Of a stretch of 64,000 nt of DNA, positions 33,511 through 41,415 are shown piece by piece. The DNA comes from Thermoplasmatota archaeon (GTDB lineage: Archaea; Thermoplasmatota; Thermoplasmata; UBA10834): positions 62,001-126,000 of the forward strand of contig JAHIRF010000009.1 in assembly GCA_018818785.1 (NCBI GenBank). Reading direction: 5' to 3'. Every line of letters begins with the position of its first letter. The stretch's first letter is position 1. The notes beneath the pieces were generated by a model that had not been told where the DNA came from, searched no databases, and saw nothing but the letters and a program-made list of their open reading frames with translations. A program made the position numbers and the translations under genes.

Positions 33511-34002
33511 TCAACGCTTCGTCCGTGGTTTCCTCTTCCTTGCAGATTTGGTGCCGCTTCCGCATATGTCGCAGACACTGACATTCGATTCGAAGATCTT
33601 CCCGCAACCGATGCATCTTGCTTCCCAATGCCAAACGCTTGTGATGCCTCTCTGGTCGAGTCCTCGGCAAGGCACTCCGAGCTCGGCCGCAGTGTTCTGG
33701 ATGGAGTAATCATCGGTAACCAATTGATAGCCAGTCTCGTGGGCCAGGGCCAACACCTCGATGTCCGTGTCAGAAAGCCTGGAAATATCGCCGGTCACCC
33801 TGGCTGCCAGCTGCACCTTTTCGATGTGCTTCTCTTCCGGGGAGTATACCCTAATTTTTGATGCCAGAAGGAATTCCAGGCGTGGACCCATTCCTTCCCT
33901 CTCCAACTCTCTGACGACTCCTGGGGAGATGATCAGTTCATATCCATCGGGAAGGTCTTTGCCGTAGTATAGTGCAGATGTATCCAGTACAAGACCCTTC
34001 AT
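33511..34002 (-). CDS. nob1: rRNA maturation endonuclease Nob1 (PIN domain + zinc ribbon)
   Basis: A 163-residue protein with an N-terminal PIN nuclease domain (VLDTSALYYGKDL, LSDTDIEVLALAHE, LVTDDYSIQNTA supply the acidic residues) and a C-terminal zinc ribbon (CIGCGKIF and CDICGS). Nob1 cuts the 3' end of 16S rRNA during small-subunit assembly. The basic tail (KSARKRKPRTKR) suits RNA binding. It is the last gene of a three-gene group with the ThiI-like and E1-like genes, 6 bases after the ThiI-like stop. Confidence 0.93.
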   Translation of the reverse strand: MKGLVLDTSALYYGKDLPDGYELIISPGVVRELEREGMGPRLEFLLASKIRVYSPEEKHIEKVQLAARVTGDISRLSDTDIEVLALAHETGYQLVTDDYSIQNTAAELGVPCRGLDQRGITSVWHWEARCIGCGKIFESNVSVCDICGSGTKSARKRKPRTKR

Positions 34003-34008
34003 TACATC

Positions 34009-34638
34009 TCACTCCAATATCCCATATGCGCCCCTTGCCTCCAGCTCCACCAGCCGCTCGATGTCCACCTTTCCTTCTTCTTCGAGGGTGGGCTTCAGCT
34101 TGCTATATGTGGATGGCTTGTTCGGAGCGACCGCACAACATGATCCCGGAAGGATTGATATCTCATAAGTCCCGATCTCCTTGGCGATCCGCTCGATCTC
34201 GATTTTATCATAACCTATCAGTGGTCTTAGAATCGGCAGTGAAGTCGCGTTCTCCTCAACGAGGATGTTTGCTAGGGTCTGGGATGCCACCTGTCCCATG
34301 GACTCTCCCGTTATGATGAAACCCGCATCGTGCTCCGCCGCCAACCTCTCCGCAACCCTCAGCATTGTCCGTCTGCAGAGGACGCACTGGATATTGCTCC
34401 TGCAGTTCCTCGCGATCTCCGACTGCGTTGGACCGTGAGGAACCATCAACTTGGCATGATTCTTCCCTGTGACCTTGTCCAGCTGTATCATCAGCGCCTT
34501 GGCCTTGTCTATCTCCGCATCGCTTGTGAACGGTCTGTTGTCGAAATGCACGAGGACGAGGTCCATCCCCTGTCCTGCTATCAGGTATGCCGCTACGGGA
34601 GAATCTATGCCTCCTGACAGCAGAACGATGCCTTTCAA
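34009..34638 (-). CDS. ThiI-like PP-loop sulfurtransferase lacking THUMP domain
   Basis: A 209-residue adenylating sulfur-transfer protein matching the catalytic half of ThiI, which makes 4-thiouridine in tRNA. The PP-loop is LLSGGIDSPVAAYL (residues 6-19). CVLCRRTMLR (Cys85, Cys88) and GSCC (Cys167-168) match cysteines used by archaeal ThiI lacking rhodanese domains, where a Fe-S cluster is proposed. The N-terminal ferredoxin-like and THUMP RNA-binding domains of full ThiI are absent, so the protein would need a partner to hold tRNA or has another substrate. It follows an E1-like activating enzyme gene. Confidence 0.85.
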   Translation of the reverse strand: MKGIVLLSGGIDSPVAAYLIAGQGMDLVLVHFDNRPFTSDAEIDKAKALMIQLDKVTGKNHAKLMVPHGPTQSEIARNCRSNIQCVLCRRTMLRVAERLAAEHDAGFIITGESMGQVASQTLANILVEENATSLPILRPLIGYDKIEIERIAKEIGTYEISILPGSCCAVAPNKPSTYSKLKPTLEEEGKVDIERLVELEARGAYGILE

Positions 34639-34650
34639 TGGATCACCGAC

Positions 34651-35409
34651 CTACTTCCTGCTCGACGCAGTGAGATATTCATAGTTGTGCCTTCCGCAAC
34701 ACTCGCAATCAGGGTTCTTCTTCAGTCTTATCTTCTGGATCTCTTGGTTCCAGATGTCTAGTATCATGAGTTCCTCTGTATGGTCCTTGTGCATCATTAT
34801 CTTGAACGCCTCTGTGACTTCCATGGCTGCAACGACTCCTGGCAGTGTGTTTGCTATGCCGATGGTATCGCATGTCGGTAGCTCTCCTGGGGCGGGCAGT
34901 TTCGGGAAAGCGCATCTGAGGCAGGGACCATCACCTTTTACGACCAGGACCATCCCGCTGACTCCGACAACGCCCCCATATATCCACGGGACACCATTCT
35001 TCACGCACACATCATTGACCAGAAACCTGGTCTCCATGTTATCTGTGCCATCTACCACAACTGAAGCTCCGAGAATGATCTTCTCCGCATTGTTCGAATT
35101 GATCTCGGTATGCATGCCCCTGATTTCTATGGTTGAGTTGATCTTCTTCAGATGCTCGACGGCCACATGTGCCTTGGGCCTGCCGACATCCGCTTCCTCG
35201 AACATCGTCTGCCTCTGCAGGTTGGTGGTGTCAACGACATCCCTGTCGACGACGCTCACGCTGCCGACACCCGCTCTCACGAGGTACGACGATGAATGAG
35301 TCCCGAGGGCGCCACAACCGATGACAACAGCCTTCGAATGGGCCAATCTCTTCTGGCCTTCTGCCCCTATCTCCGGGAGCAGTATCTGCCTGGAATATCT
35401 GTCTTCCAT
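34651..35409 (-). CDS. E1-like adenylyltransferase (MoeB/ThiF/UbaA family)
   Basis: A 252-residue activating enzyme that adenylates the C-terminus of ubiquitin-like sulfur carriers. The nucleotide motif is VVIGCGALGTHSSSYLVRAGVG, with conserved DNMETR and zinc cysteines CLRC and CECC at the C-terminal side. Archaeal members (UbaA) serve both tRNA thiolation/molybdopterin synthesis and protein sampylation. The neighbouring ThiI-like gene supports a sulfur-transfer role; the molybdenum-dependent FdhA elsewhere supports a cofactor role. The start codon directly abuts a perfect inverted repeat. Confidence 0.9.
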   Translation of the reverse strand: MEDRYSRQILLPEIGAEGQKRLAHSKAVVIGCGALGTHSSSYLVRAGVGSVSVVDRDVVDTTNLQRQTMFEEADVGRPKAHVAVEHLKKINSTIEIRGMHTEINSNNAEKIILGASVVVDGTDNMETRFLVNDVCVKNGVPWIYGGVVGVSGMVLVVKGDGPCLRCAFPKLPAPGELPTCDTIGIANTLPGVVAAMEVTEAFKIMMHKDHTEELMILDIWNQEIQKIRLKKNPDCECCGRHNYEYLTASSRK

Positions 35410-35434
35410 GGTCCAGGATGAGATGGCCTGGACC
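35410..35434. promoter_or_regulatory. Perfect inverted repeat abutting the E1-like start codon
   Basis: GGTCCAGG (35410-35417) and CCTGGACC (35427-35434) are perfect complements separated by nine bases. The dyad ends one base before the ATG at 35409, and no ribosome site is visible between. It may be an operator over the transcription start or a leader hairpin affecting translation. Confidence 0.6.
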
Positions 35435-35494
35435 CGTATTAATTGCTTTCACTGCCAGATCGGAACGCTGATGCATGCCATTCTGGCTGCATCA

Positions 35495-36709
35495 TCAGAC
35501 GAACCTGTATGCCATCGTGAATCGATCCCTGAATTCCCTGACCTGCTTCTTCATGTTCTTGCCTCTTGCGGCATCCATGAAGATGTCTGCCAGTTCAGGC
35601 ATATGTTTCTCCTTCAGGCCTAGCCTGGTGACCTCTGCCGTTCCCAGCCTTCCCACTGAATCGATTATGAGGTTGGATGTCTCCAATCGTACTGAGAGGT
35701 CGTTCATGCTCATTCCGAAAGCCTCGGTCGCCTTCTGCTGGTCGATGAGCAATTGGTGCGATTCCGAGAATCCAAGGTCTTCGAACATGAGTGGAAATCC
35801 TCTCCCGTACAGTTCCTTTCCGAAACGCTTGGAGTTCTTGACCACCTGTTTGGCATACTGGGGTCCGAACCTCTTCATTTCCAGCAGGGCCTGTCCGAGT
35901 GCCGCGACCCTGTTCCAGTGCACGTTATCGACTATCCTCCATGTGAGGTTCTTACGGACATTCGCATCCATTTCCTTGCTGTTGGTCACAATGAGCCCTC
36001 CCTGTGGTCCGAAGAAGCTCTTATGGGTCGAGCCGAAGAGCGCATCCGCCCCTTCCCTGAGCGGATTCTGAAACTGCCCTCCGGCTATCAATCCGAGCAC
36101 ATGGGACCCGTCATAGACCAGTTTCGAGCCCGCGCTCCTGCACGCCTCCTTGATAGGTTTCATATCATACGGAAACAGGATGAACGATGCGCCGAGAATG
36201 ACCAGTTGAGGTTTGACCTTCTTGATCTCCCGTGCGACGGTTGCCGGGTCCAGGTTCTGTCTGGTTGCATCGAATGGCAGCGAATGCGCGTTCAAACCGA
36301 ATATGTCGGGGATGTACGCCTGCCCGTATCCATCATATCCTCCCACCTCGACGGGTATCGCGGACATGGTGTCCCCCCTCTTCGTGGTGGATGCAATGAC
36401 TATCATGGCGGCTATGTGCCCTGCCAGTGGCTGCACGCAGGCGTGCTCGGATCCGAACACTTCGCAGGCCGCCTCCTCGCATTTCAGCTCGACCTCTGTC
36501 GTGATCCTGGTCCCTCGGTATGAGTTCTCCACATAAGCGCCCGCAAACTCCGCGTTCACCGGTAGGGTATACCTGTGACCGAAATCAGAGGCGAGGAGTG
36601 CCCTTACCTGTGGACTAGCCATGTTCTCCGATGGGAGTAGATTGATCGATTCTTCCAGGCGCCAGTGCTCCTGCTCCCTCATCCTGTCTAGAAAGTAAGA
36701 ACTCTTCAT
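35495..36709 (-). CDS. glyA: Serine hydroxymethyltransferase (divergent archaeal form)
   Basis: A 404-residue PLP enzyme of the SHMT family, which swaps serine and glycine with a C1 carrier (folate or tetrahydromethanopterin). LLPSENMASPQV near the N-terminus, LVYDGSHVLGLIAGG, and the PLP-lysine motif GSTHKSFFGPQGG (Lys230) are clear. The N-terminal lid (FGHRYTLPVNAEFAGAYVEN) differs from the bacterial YAEGYPG pattern, so it belongs to a divergent branch. The pterin specificity is not readable. Confidence 0.9.
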   Translation of the reverse strand: MKSSYFLDRMREQEHWRLEESINLLPSENMASPQVRALLASDFGHRYTLPVNAEFAGAYVENSYRGTRITTEVELKCEEAACEVFGSEHACVQPLAGHIAAMIVIASTTKRGDTMSAIPVEVGGYDGYGQAYIPDIFGLNAHSLPFDATRQNLDPATVAREIKKVKPQLVILGASFILFPYDMKPIKEACRSAGSKLVYDGSHVLGLIAGGQFQNPLREGADALFGSTHKSFFGPQGGLIVTNSKEMDANVRKNLTWRIVDNVHWNRVAALGQALLEMKRFGPQYAKQVVKNSKRFGKELYGRGFPLMFEDLGFSESHQLLIDQQKATEAFGMSMNDLSVRLETSNLIIDSVGRLGTAEVTRLGLKEKHMPELADIFMDAARGKNMKKQVREFRDRFTMAYRFV

Positions 36710-36759
36710 GACGACACGGACCCCTATACGCTGGCCATGTTTATCGATTTGTCGTCTGT

Positions 36760-36942
36760 TCAGTTGTAGATCTGGAACTTGCTGTCGTTCCCTGAGAATG
36801 CAGGGAACTCCTGCTCATCGTCATCGTAGTCCTCTTCCATGACCACATTGACCAGCACGTTCACGATCTCTCTAAGTTGTTTCAGGTCGTCCCTAAGGTG
36901 CGCGATCTCAGCAAGCAATTTCTTTTCATCACTGTTCGTCAA
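36760..36942 (-). CDS. Small acidic coiled-coil protein, unknown
   Basis: About 60 residues. The N-terminal part is a heptad-rich helix (EKKLLAEIAHLRDDLKQLRE) followed by a hydrophobic segment and an acidic tail (EEDYDDDEQEFP). A TTG start at 36942 is preferred, with GGGGGG five bases upstream; a longer GTG start at 36975 lacks one. It lies after csl4 in the same direction, 37 bases beyond its stop. No function is recognised. The helix could be a protein-interaction strip. Confidence 0.6.
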   Translation of the reverse strand: MTNSDEKKLLAEIAHLRDDLKQLREIVNVLVNVVMEEDYDDDEQEFPAFSGNDSKFQIYN

Positions 36943-36979
36943 TGCGGCCCCCCTATTCTTTGAATCTGCAACCACTTAT

Positions 36980-37567
36980 CTAGTGTTTTGGTTTCGCCAG
37001 TTCGAATTCCCTGTAATCGTCAGCCAGCTTGCGCCTCTCATCGTGTTCGCAACGGGTACACCACAGGTCCCTGCCCTTGCGTTCCAAAGGCGTTCTGCAG
37101 ACAGTGCAAAGCGCTCGTATGACTCCGAAATGAGGTCCTGAGGTCGTCAGTTGAACGGAAGGTTCTGCCTGTATCACCTGGGCTCTGACGAGGTCCCCTG
37201 CCCTGAGAAGGTCGCCTGCATCCTCGACATAGGATGACGCGATCTTGGAAACATGGACTGATGCCAGGGTCTCGCTGGAGATCGACCTCTTCTTTCCCTC
37301 CTGTGCGACGACTGAACATATGGCCATCGCGGGTTTGGTGTCAGTGACGTCTGCAAATACGACATCCCCATCCATGAGCACGATGGGTGGGTTCTCGAGT
37401 ATCACCCTAGCGGTCTTCTCGCTCATGTCCAGGTCGAGTTCGCCGACGGCGCTCGCATAGATCCTGCCATCAGCTTCGTAGGTGCCCTCACCCGATATGT
37501 ATTCCTCTGCAATAGCGACTTCGTCTCCCGGTAGTACTTTTCGGCCAGTTCGTGACAGATAGATCAC
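36980..37567 (-). CDS. csl4: Exosome subunit Csl4
   Basis: A 195-residue RNA exosome cap protein. The N-terminus has the Csl4 beta domain (KVLPGDEVAIAEEYISGEGTY), a central S1-like RNA-binding domain spans about residues 60-145, and a C-terminal zinc ribbon is formed by CTVCRTPL and CTRCEHDE. Csl4 helps recruit RNA to the phosphorolytic ring. It starts at GTG one base after the METTL5-like stop codon, so the two are translated together. Rrp4/Rrp41 genes are not in the window. Confidence 0.93.
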   Translation of the reverse strand: MIYLSRTGRKVLPGDEVAIAEEYISGEGTYEADGRIYASAVGELDLDMSEKTARVILENPPIVLMDGDVVFADVTDTKPAMAICSVVAQEGKKRSISSETLASVHVSKIASSYVEDAGDLLRAGDLVRAQVIQAEPSVQLTTSGPHFGVIRALCTVCRTPLERKGRDLWCTRCEHDERRKLADDYREFELAKPKH

Positions 37568-38170
37568 CTATCTTTCAAACCTCAACAGAACGACTGGAAT
37601 CGTCTCGTTAGCCTTTCTGTGAAACTCAAACGCATATGGAATCTCGAATTTATACCTTTTTATAGGTTCGCATGTTCCCCCGAGGCTCCTGACCATGTCT
37701 GCCACGAATGGGCCAGTGCCTTCGTTATGCAGTGAATACACCCTAGGGGCCAGTTCGATGGATTTCTTGATGAATTCTCTATCGGCATGCTTGTTCTGAG
37801 ACCCGAATGGCGGATTCTGTACAACGGTGTCGAATTCGCCGGACAGTGTGGATACAGCTCCCTCAGTGAGTTCAACCTCCAGAAAGAGTGTCTCCGCGTT
37901 CTCCCTGGCAACCTTGACGGCCAACGGGTCGATGTCGATCCCGACCGACCTCTTCGCTCCGAGGAGCTTCGCGCCCAGGCAGAATATACCGTTCCCGCAG
38001 CCAAGGTCTGCCACGGTCCTATTGCAGATGTCCCCAGCAGACACGGCCTCCCACAATATATCTGCTGCCAGAGTCGCCGGGGTAGGGTACTGCTCGAGCC
38101 TCGGGGTGCGTGATTCCAGGGGTTTCAGTTTTTGAAGGGTAATCTCCAGCCTTCGCTTCTTGAGGAGCAT
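37568..38170 (-). CDS. METTL5-like RNA methyltransferase
   Basis: A 200-residue class I methyltransferase close to the METTL5 family of N6-adenine rRNA methylases. Marks are LEQYPTPATLAADILW, VADLGCGNGIFCLGAKLLGA, GIDIDPLAVKVA and the catalytic NPPFGSQNKHADREF. In eukaryotes METTL5 modifies 18S rRNA; archaeal homologues are thought to act similarly. It is directly upstream of csl4 and 22 bases downstream of the Ras-like GTPase. Confidence 0.88.
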   Translation of the reverse strand: MLLKKRRLEITLQKLKPLESRTPRLEQYPTPATLAADILWEAVSAGDICNRTVADLGCGNGIFCLGAKLLGAKRSVGIDIDPLAVKVARENAETLFLEVELTEGAVSTLSGEFDTVVQNPPFGSQNKHADREFIKKSIELAPRVYSLHNEGTGPFVADMVRSLGGTCEPIKRYKFEIPYAFEFHRKANETIPVVLLRFER

Positions 38171-38192
38171 CTGACCACGACCGAGCCTATCT

Positions 38193-39008
38193 CTATTTGG
38201 CCTCGTCGATCATCTTCCATCTTCGCAGCTTGTTCACTTCAGAGACGTCCCGTCCGTGGATGTCTCGCTCGACATCTGAAAGGTATTCTATGGCCATCAG
38301 CAAGCTGTCCTTGGATGGTTTCTGTATGTTGACTTTGGCCTTGCTGAAATCCCTGTCCACTATCTCCATCGCGCGGCCAGTATCGCCATATTGCTCGCAG
38401 AAATCGGACACTATCTCATCAACCGCCTGGGCGAGGGAGCCGCCTTCGAACAGGGCTTTCTTCTCGACATATTCGCCGGATATCATCATATCCCCGATCT
38501 TCCTGAACGCATCCTCGACGCTCGTTCCGATCTTCGCGCTGCTGAATATGACTGGCATCTCCATCTTCTCTGCAATCTTCGTGAGCTGTTCCTTGGTGGT
38601 CGAATCTGGCCCTGCAAGGTCGGTCTTGTTGCCCACGAACACTATCGGTATGGTTCCCAGAATGTCCCAAACCTCAGGAAGCCAGAACTGCTCCACCGAC
38701 TCGACCGTCGCTGGTCTGCTGAGGTCGCAGGCGATGACGATCCCGTGGGACCCGCTCATCCCTTGAGCCCTCATCTTCTTGTAGTCCTTCTGGCCGAGGA
38801 TGTCCCATATCATGAGGGTGAGATAGACTGTCTTGTCCGGATGCTTGAACACGATGTCCCTCTTGCTGACCTTGGTCCCGATGGTGGCGATGTATTTGTC
38901 GTCAAATACATCTATCACGAATCGTCGGATCAGAGAAGTCTTGCCCACTCCAGAATCGCCGATCAGTCCTATCTTCTTGATGTATCGTTTTGATTGAATT
39001 ATGCCCAA
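38193..39008 (-). CDS. Ras/Rab-like small GTPase with C-terminal extension
   Basis: A 271-residue protein with a complete small-GTPase domain: G1 GDSGVGKTS (17-25), G2 Thr in TIGTKV (42-47), G3 WDILGQ (68-73, with Gln at the Ras Gln61 position), G4 NKTD (127-130) and G5 SSAK (156-159). About 90 C-terminal residues are helical with no lipidation motif. It resembles archaeal Ras-superfamily GTPases of unknown role. TTG at 39008 was chosen because GATTTAATCC lies about 20 bases upstream and GGTGG six bases before; longer starts would place the promoter within the gene. It is divergent from a coiled-coil protein. Confidence 0.85.
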   Translation of the reverse strand: MGIIQSKRYIKKIGLIGDSGVGKTSLIRRFVIDVFDDKYIATIGTKVSKRDIVFKHPDKTVYLTLMIWDILGQKDYKKMRAQGMSGSHGIVIACDLSRPATVESVEQFWLPEVWDILGTIPIVFVGNKTDLAGPDSTTKEQLTKIAEKMEMPVIFSSAKIGTSVEDAFRKIGDMMISGEYVEKKALFEGGSLAQAVDEIVSDFCEQYGDTGRAMEIVDRDFSKAKVNIQKPSKDSLLMAIEYLSDVERDIHGRDVSEVNKLRRWKMIDEAK

Positions 39009-39025
39009 GCGACCACCGACCCGTG

Positions 39026-39035
39026 GGATTAAATC
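39026..39035 (-). promoter_or_regulatory. Predicted TATA box of the GTPase gene
   Basis: GATTTAATCC on the minus strand lies about 18-27 bases before the TTG start. It supports that start and a near-leaderless transcript. Confidence 0.5.
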
Positions 39036-39090
39036 ATCTGAAGGATGGGGACTTCCGTCTAATCCTCCCAGTGAGAACATCCGATGTGAA

Positions 39091-39119
39091 GCGCGATACA
39101 TAATATTTTCCCATCGCGC
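39091..39119. promoter_or_regulatory. Inverted repeat in the GTPase/coiled-coil divergent region
   Basis: GCGCGAT (39091-39097) and ATCGCGC (39113-39119) enclose an AT-rich loop ACATAATATTTTCCC. The element sits between two divergent genes. A loop with TATA character inside GC-rich arms suggests a regulatory site; no regulator is identified. Confidence 0.45.
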
Positions 39120-39252
39120 GATAAAAGATGAGTAGCTGTCAGTGTCGAATCACCGATTCACGTGCCTATCGCAGGTTGTTCGCAGAGGAGCGAATCAGTC
39201 CCGGGTATATGAAAAAGCTCATTATGGCTTACCTACCTTACGCGATACGCAG

Positions 39253-40305
39253 ATGGACGATTTATCCGATAGAGCCCGCCTCCCCTCAAAGAAGGCCCTT
39301 GAGAACTATTCAAGCGCCTATATCGGCGCCTACATGAACGCCGTCGAACGAGAGAAGCCAGAGCATGTGCCTTCACTCGCCCGCAACTCTCCGTACGAGA
39401 TCGAGGCATGCATGATGCCAAATCATTCGTTCGTCATGCTATTCGAGCGGGCAGACAAGCAGAGCATAATCGTGCACGAGAAGGACTGGCATTATGTCGA
39501 GAGCAAAGTGATGTCTGGCGTTTCTCATCTGGTGACGGTCTATGCTCACGAGGGACCGACAGTCGCCGATGCGATTGCCAAGGGGAAGAAGGACGCGGTC
39601 CGTGACATACGCGCCCTTGAGGATTCCAATGTTGCCAAGGCGATAGTCCAGCTCGAGAAGATACTCGAGGAACTGAGCAACATTGAGAAGGGGAACAAGA
39701 GCATACTCAAGATTGCGGACATGCAGCTTTCTAAGCTGCAGCCGATCAAGAACGCCATAAGGAACGCGGGTCCTGAGATCGATATGGTCGGCATGATCGA
39801 TGCTCTCAGGAACTACCCGACGACCCCGGTCGAAATCAATATCGATCTCAAGGAGAAGGAACTGCTAGAGTCTATTTGCAGGGACCTTGGGGACTTGTCT
39901 GACATCATAAGACGTGTCGAAGTCCAGGACCAGAAGGTGGAGCAGCTCGAGCAGGCAATAACGAAAGGACTCACGGAGTTCCATACTGTGGTGGACGAGA
40001 AGGTCGGGAAAGGCCTCGCGGTCGTATTGTCCTCCTCAGACAGGAAGATCGACAAGGGATTCGATGAACTCCAGAACCAGATCAATTCGCTGAAGACCGA
40101 GAACGTTCCAACCGACCTCGAAGATCGCCTGAAAGGGCTCGAGGACGCGCTCTTGGACCTTAAGGATAGACCGGATGTCGCGAAGGAGATAGTTCTCGCA
40201 GTCGCGGACATAAGGGACAATATCAATAGGATGAATGGACGCGTGACGAAGATTGAGCAGTTCCTCGTCCATCTGACAAAACACCGTGTGGCTCCGAAGC
40301 AATGA
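39253..40305 (+). CDS. Coiled-coil protein divergent from the GTPase, unknown
   Basis: About 350 residues. Residues 1-110 are globular (SPYEIEACMMPNHSFVMLFERA and SIIVHEKDWHYVES) with no family recognised. From about 125 to the end it is almost entirely helical with heptad-like spacing, including DLSDIIRRVEVQDQKVEQLE and LEDRLKGLEDALLDLKDRPD. There is no membrane segment. The ATG at 39253 was chosen since a TATA-like GGTATATGAAA lies about 40 bases upstream; an in-frame ATG at 39142 gives a basic, unlikely N-terminus. The shared divergent region suggests a link with the GTPase, perhaps as scaffold or effector. Confidence 0.7.
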   Translation: MDDLSDRARLPSKKALENYSSAYIGAYMNAVEREKPEHVPSLARNSPYEIEACMMPNHSFVMLFERADKQSIIVHEKDWHYVESKVMSGVSHLVTVYAHEGPTVADAIAKGKKDAVRDIRALEDSNVAKAIVQLEKILEELSNIEKGNKSILKIADMQLSKLQPIKNAIRNAGPEIDMVGMIDALRNYPTTPVEINIDLKEKELLESICRDLGDLSDIIRRVEVQDQKVEQLEQAITKGLTEFHTVVDEKVGKGLAVVLSSSDRKIDKGFDELQNQINSLKTENVPTDLEDRLKGLEDALLDLKDRPDVAKEIVLAVADIRDNINRMNGRVTKIEQFLVHLTKHRVAPKQ

Positions 40306-40331
40306 ATCGATTCCATATGAGCTGCTGTCTT

Positions 40332-40859
40332 CTAACCATGGACTTCTCTGATTGTCGCTGATGTCATCTTTGCCACTTCGAAACTCACGGTCTCTCCGAC
40401 TATCAATGAGTTGAATTCCGTCCTCTTGACTGAATATGCCAAGAGTTCTCCGGGTTCGACATGGTTCACAGGATCCTCCGAGATGACTCGGATGTCTGCG
40501 AGGTAGTTGATCTCAGAGTATCCTAGATTCAACATCTCCTGCTCCATCGCCTGGGTAACGGTGATGTTGGCATCGTTATCCTTGAAGATCGGTTCCAGTG
40601 CGGGGTCTCTTATGTCAACGTCACCCAATGTGAAGACGACAAGGGTGTACTCGACATTGTCCTTGGTTCCTATGATCGTTTTGTGATCAACGGTGCCTTC
40701 GACAGTCACGGTGGAGAATGCGATGACATATGCTACCATGATAACCAGGATGACGACGGAGACGACTGCAGCGATGCTCCAAATGCTCTTCTTGCGGAAG
40801 ACGCCCACTATCTCAATTCCTCGTATGCTGATTGTCATTACCTTCTTTATCTTTTGCAT
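40332..40859 (-). CDS. Single-pass membrane protein, unknown
   Basis: About 175 residues, no family recognised. One transmembrane helix lies near the N-terminus (SIAAVVSVVILVIMVAYVIAF), preceded by a basic segment, so the remaining 125 residues are probably outside. The exterior part is beta-rich with many acidic residues. Alternative starts lie at 40895 and at the ATG of MTISIRG. No operon partner is evident; the neighbours are convergent or distant. Confidence 0.6.
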   Translation of the reverse strand: MQKIKKVMTISIRGIEIVGVFRKKSIWSIAAVVSVVILVIMVAYVIAFSTVTVEGTVDHKTIIGTKDNVEYTLVVFTLGDVDIRDPALEPIFKDNDANITVTQAMEQEMLNLGYSEINYLADIRVISEDPVNHVEPGELLAYSVKRTEFNSLIVGETVSFEVAKMTSATIREVHG

Positions 40860-41415
40860 TTCCTTTTCATTAATTGCCAGAGGTCGGTGCATCAATTGTG
40901 ATTATGATGCTCGGAGCGCGTAGCATTTGGAATTGCGATTTTTGTCTCCGGACGTACGCACCCCGTAGCCTTGATTGATGGACATTGACGATGGCAGTCC
41001 TTGAATTGGCAGGGGCACTGCTATCATCCTCATTGTTGTCGCAACGATGTCCATCTTCGTTCTGATGCGTCGCATAGGATGGATCGTGACTCGGAATAGA
41101 CCAAATTCGTGGTTTTCAAATCGAATGAGAAACCACCGATCAAACTCATTCTCCTATCTGCTTGTGTGGAAATCGATTAGGCGATTACACGCCGATTACC
41201 TTGATACTCGTCATTGCGTCTTTTCGAGACTCACGGAAGTATTATATCCATGCATCCAGGTTTGGTATCTGGCCTAAGGCCAGGAGGTTCCCGGAAGATG
41301 ATGCCAGATATTGTGTATTCAGTAGCGCCGGGGACCGCATGATTTTGAGCCGAGTTCCCGGTGTTCGACGACAACGAGCTAGCTTTGCGAACGTCCAAAT
41401 CACGCATAGAATACC
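40860..41415. other. Gene-poor stretch before the RIO kinase gene
   Basis: About 555 bases without a supported gene. A plus-strand open frame near 41047-41277 encodes one hydrophobic helix followed by Arg/Ser-rich sequence. It is preceded by a stop codon and has no ribosome site. It may be the remains of a membrane-protein gene or chance. No inverted repeats marking a mobile element were seen. Confidence 0.45.

Noticed and set aside
39128-39337. Small plus-strand frame in the GTPase/coiled-coil divergent region
   Set aside because: It overlaps the start of the coiled-coil gene in another frame and has no ribosome site or motif.
41047-41277. A 76-codon frame with one hydrophobic helix
   Set aside because: No start signal, no homology that I recognise, and an upstream stop; kept only as a weak pseudogene suggestion.
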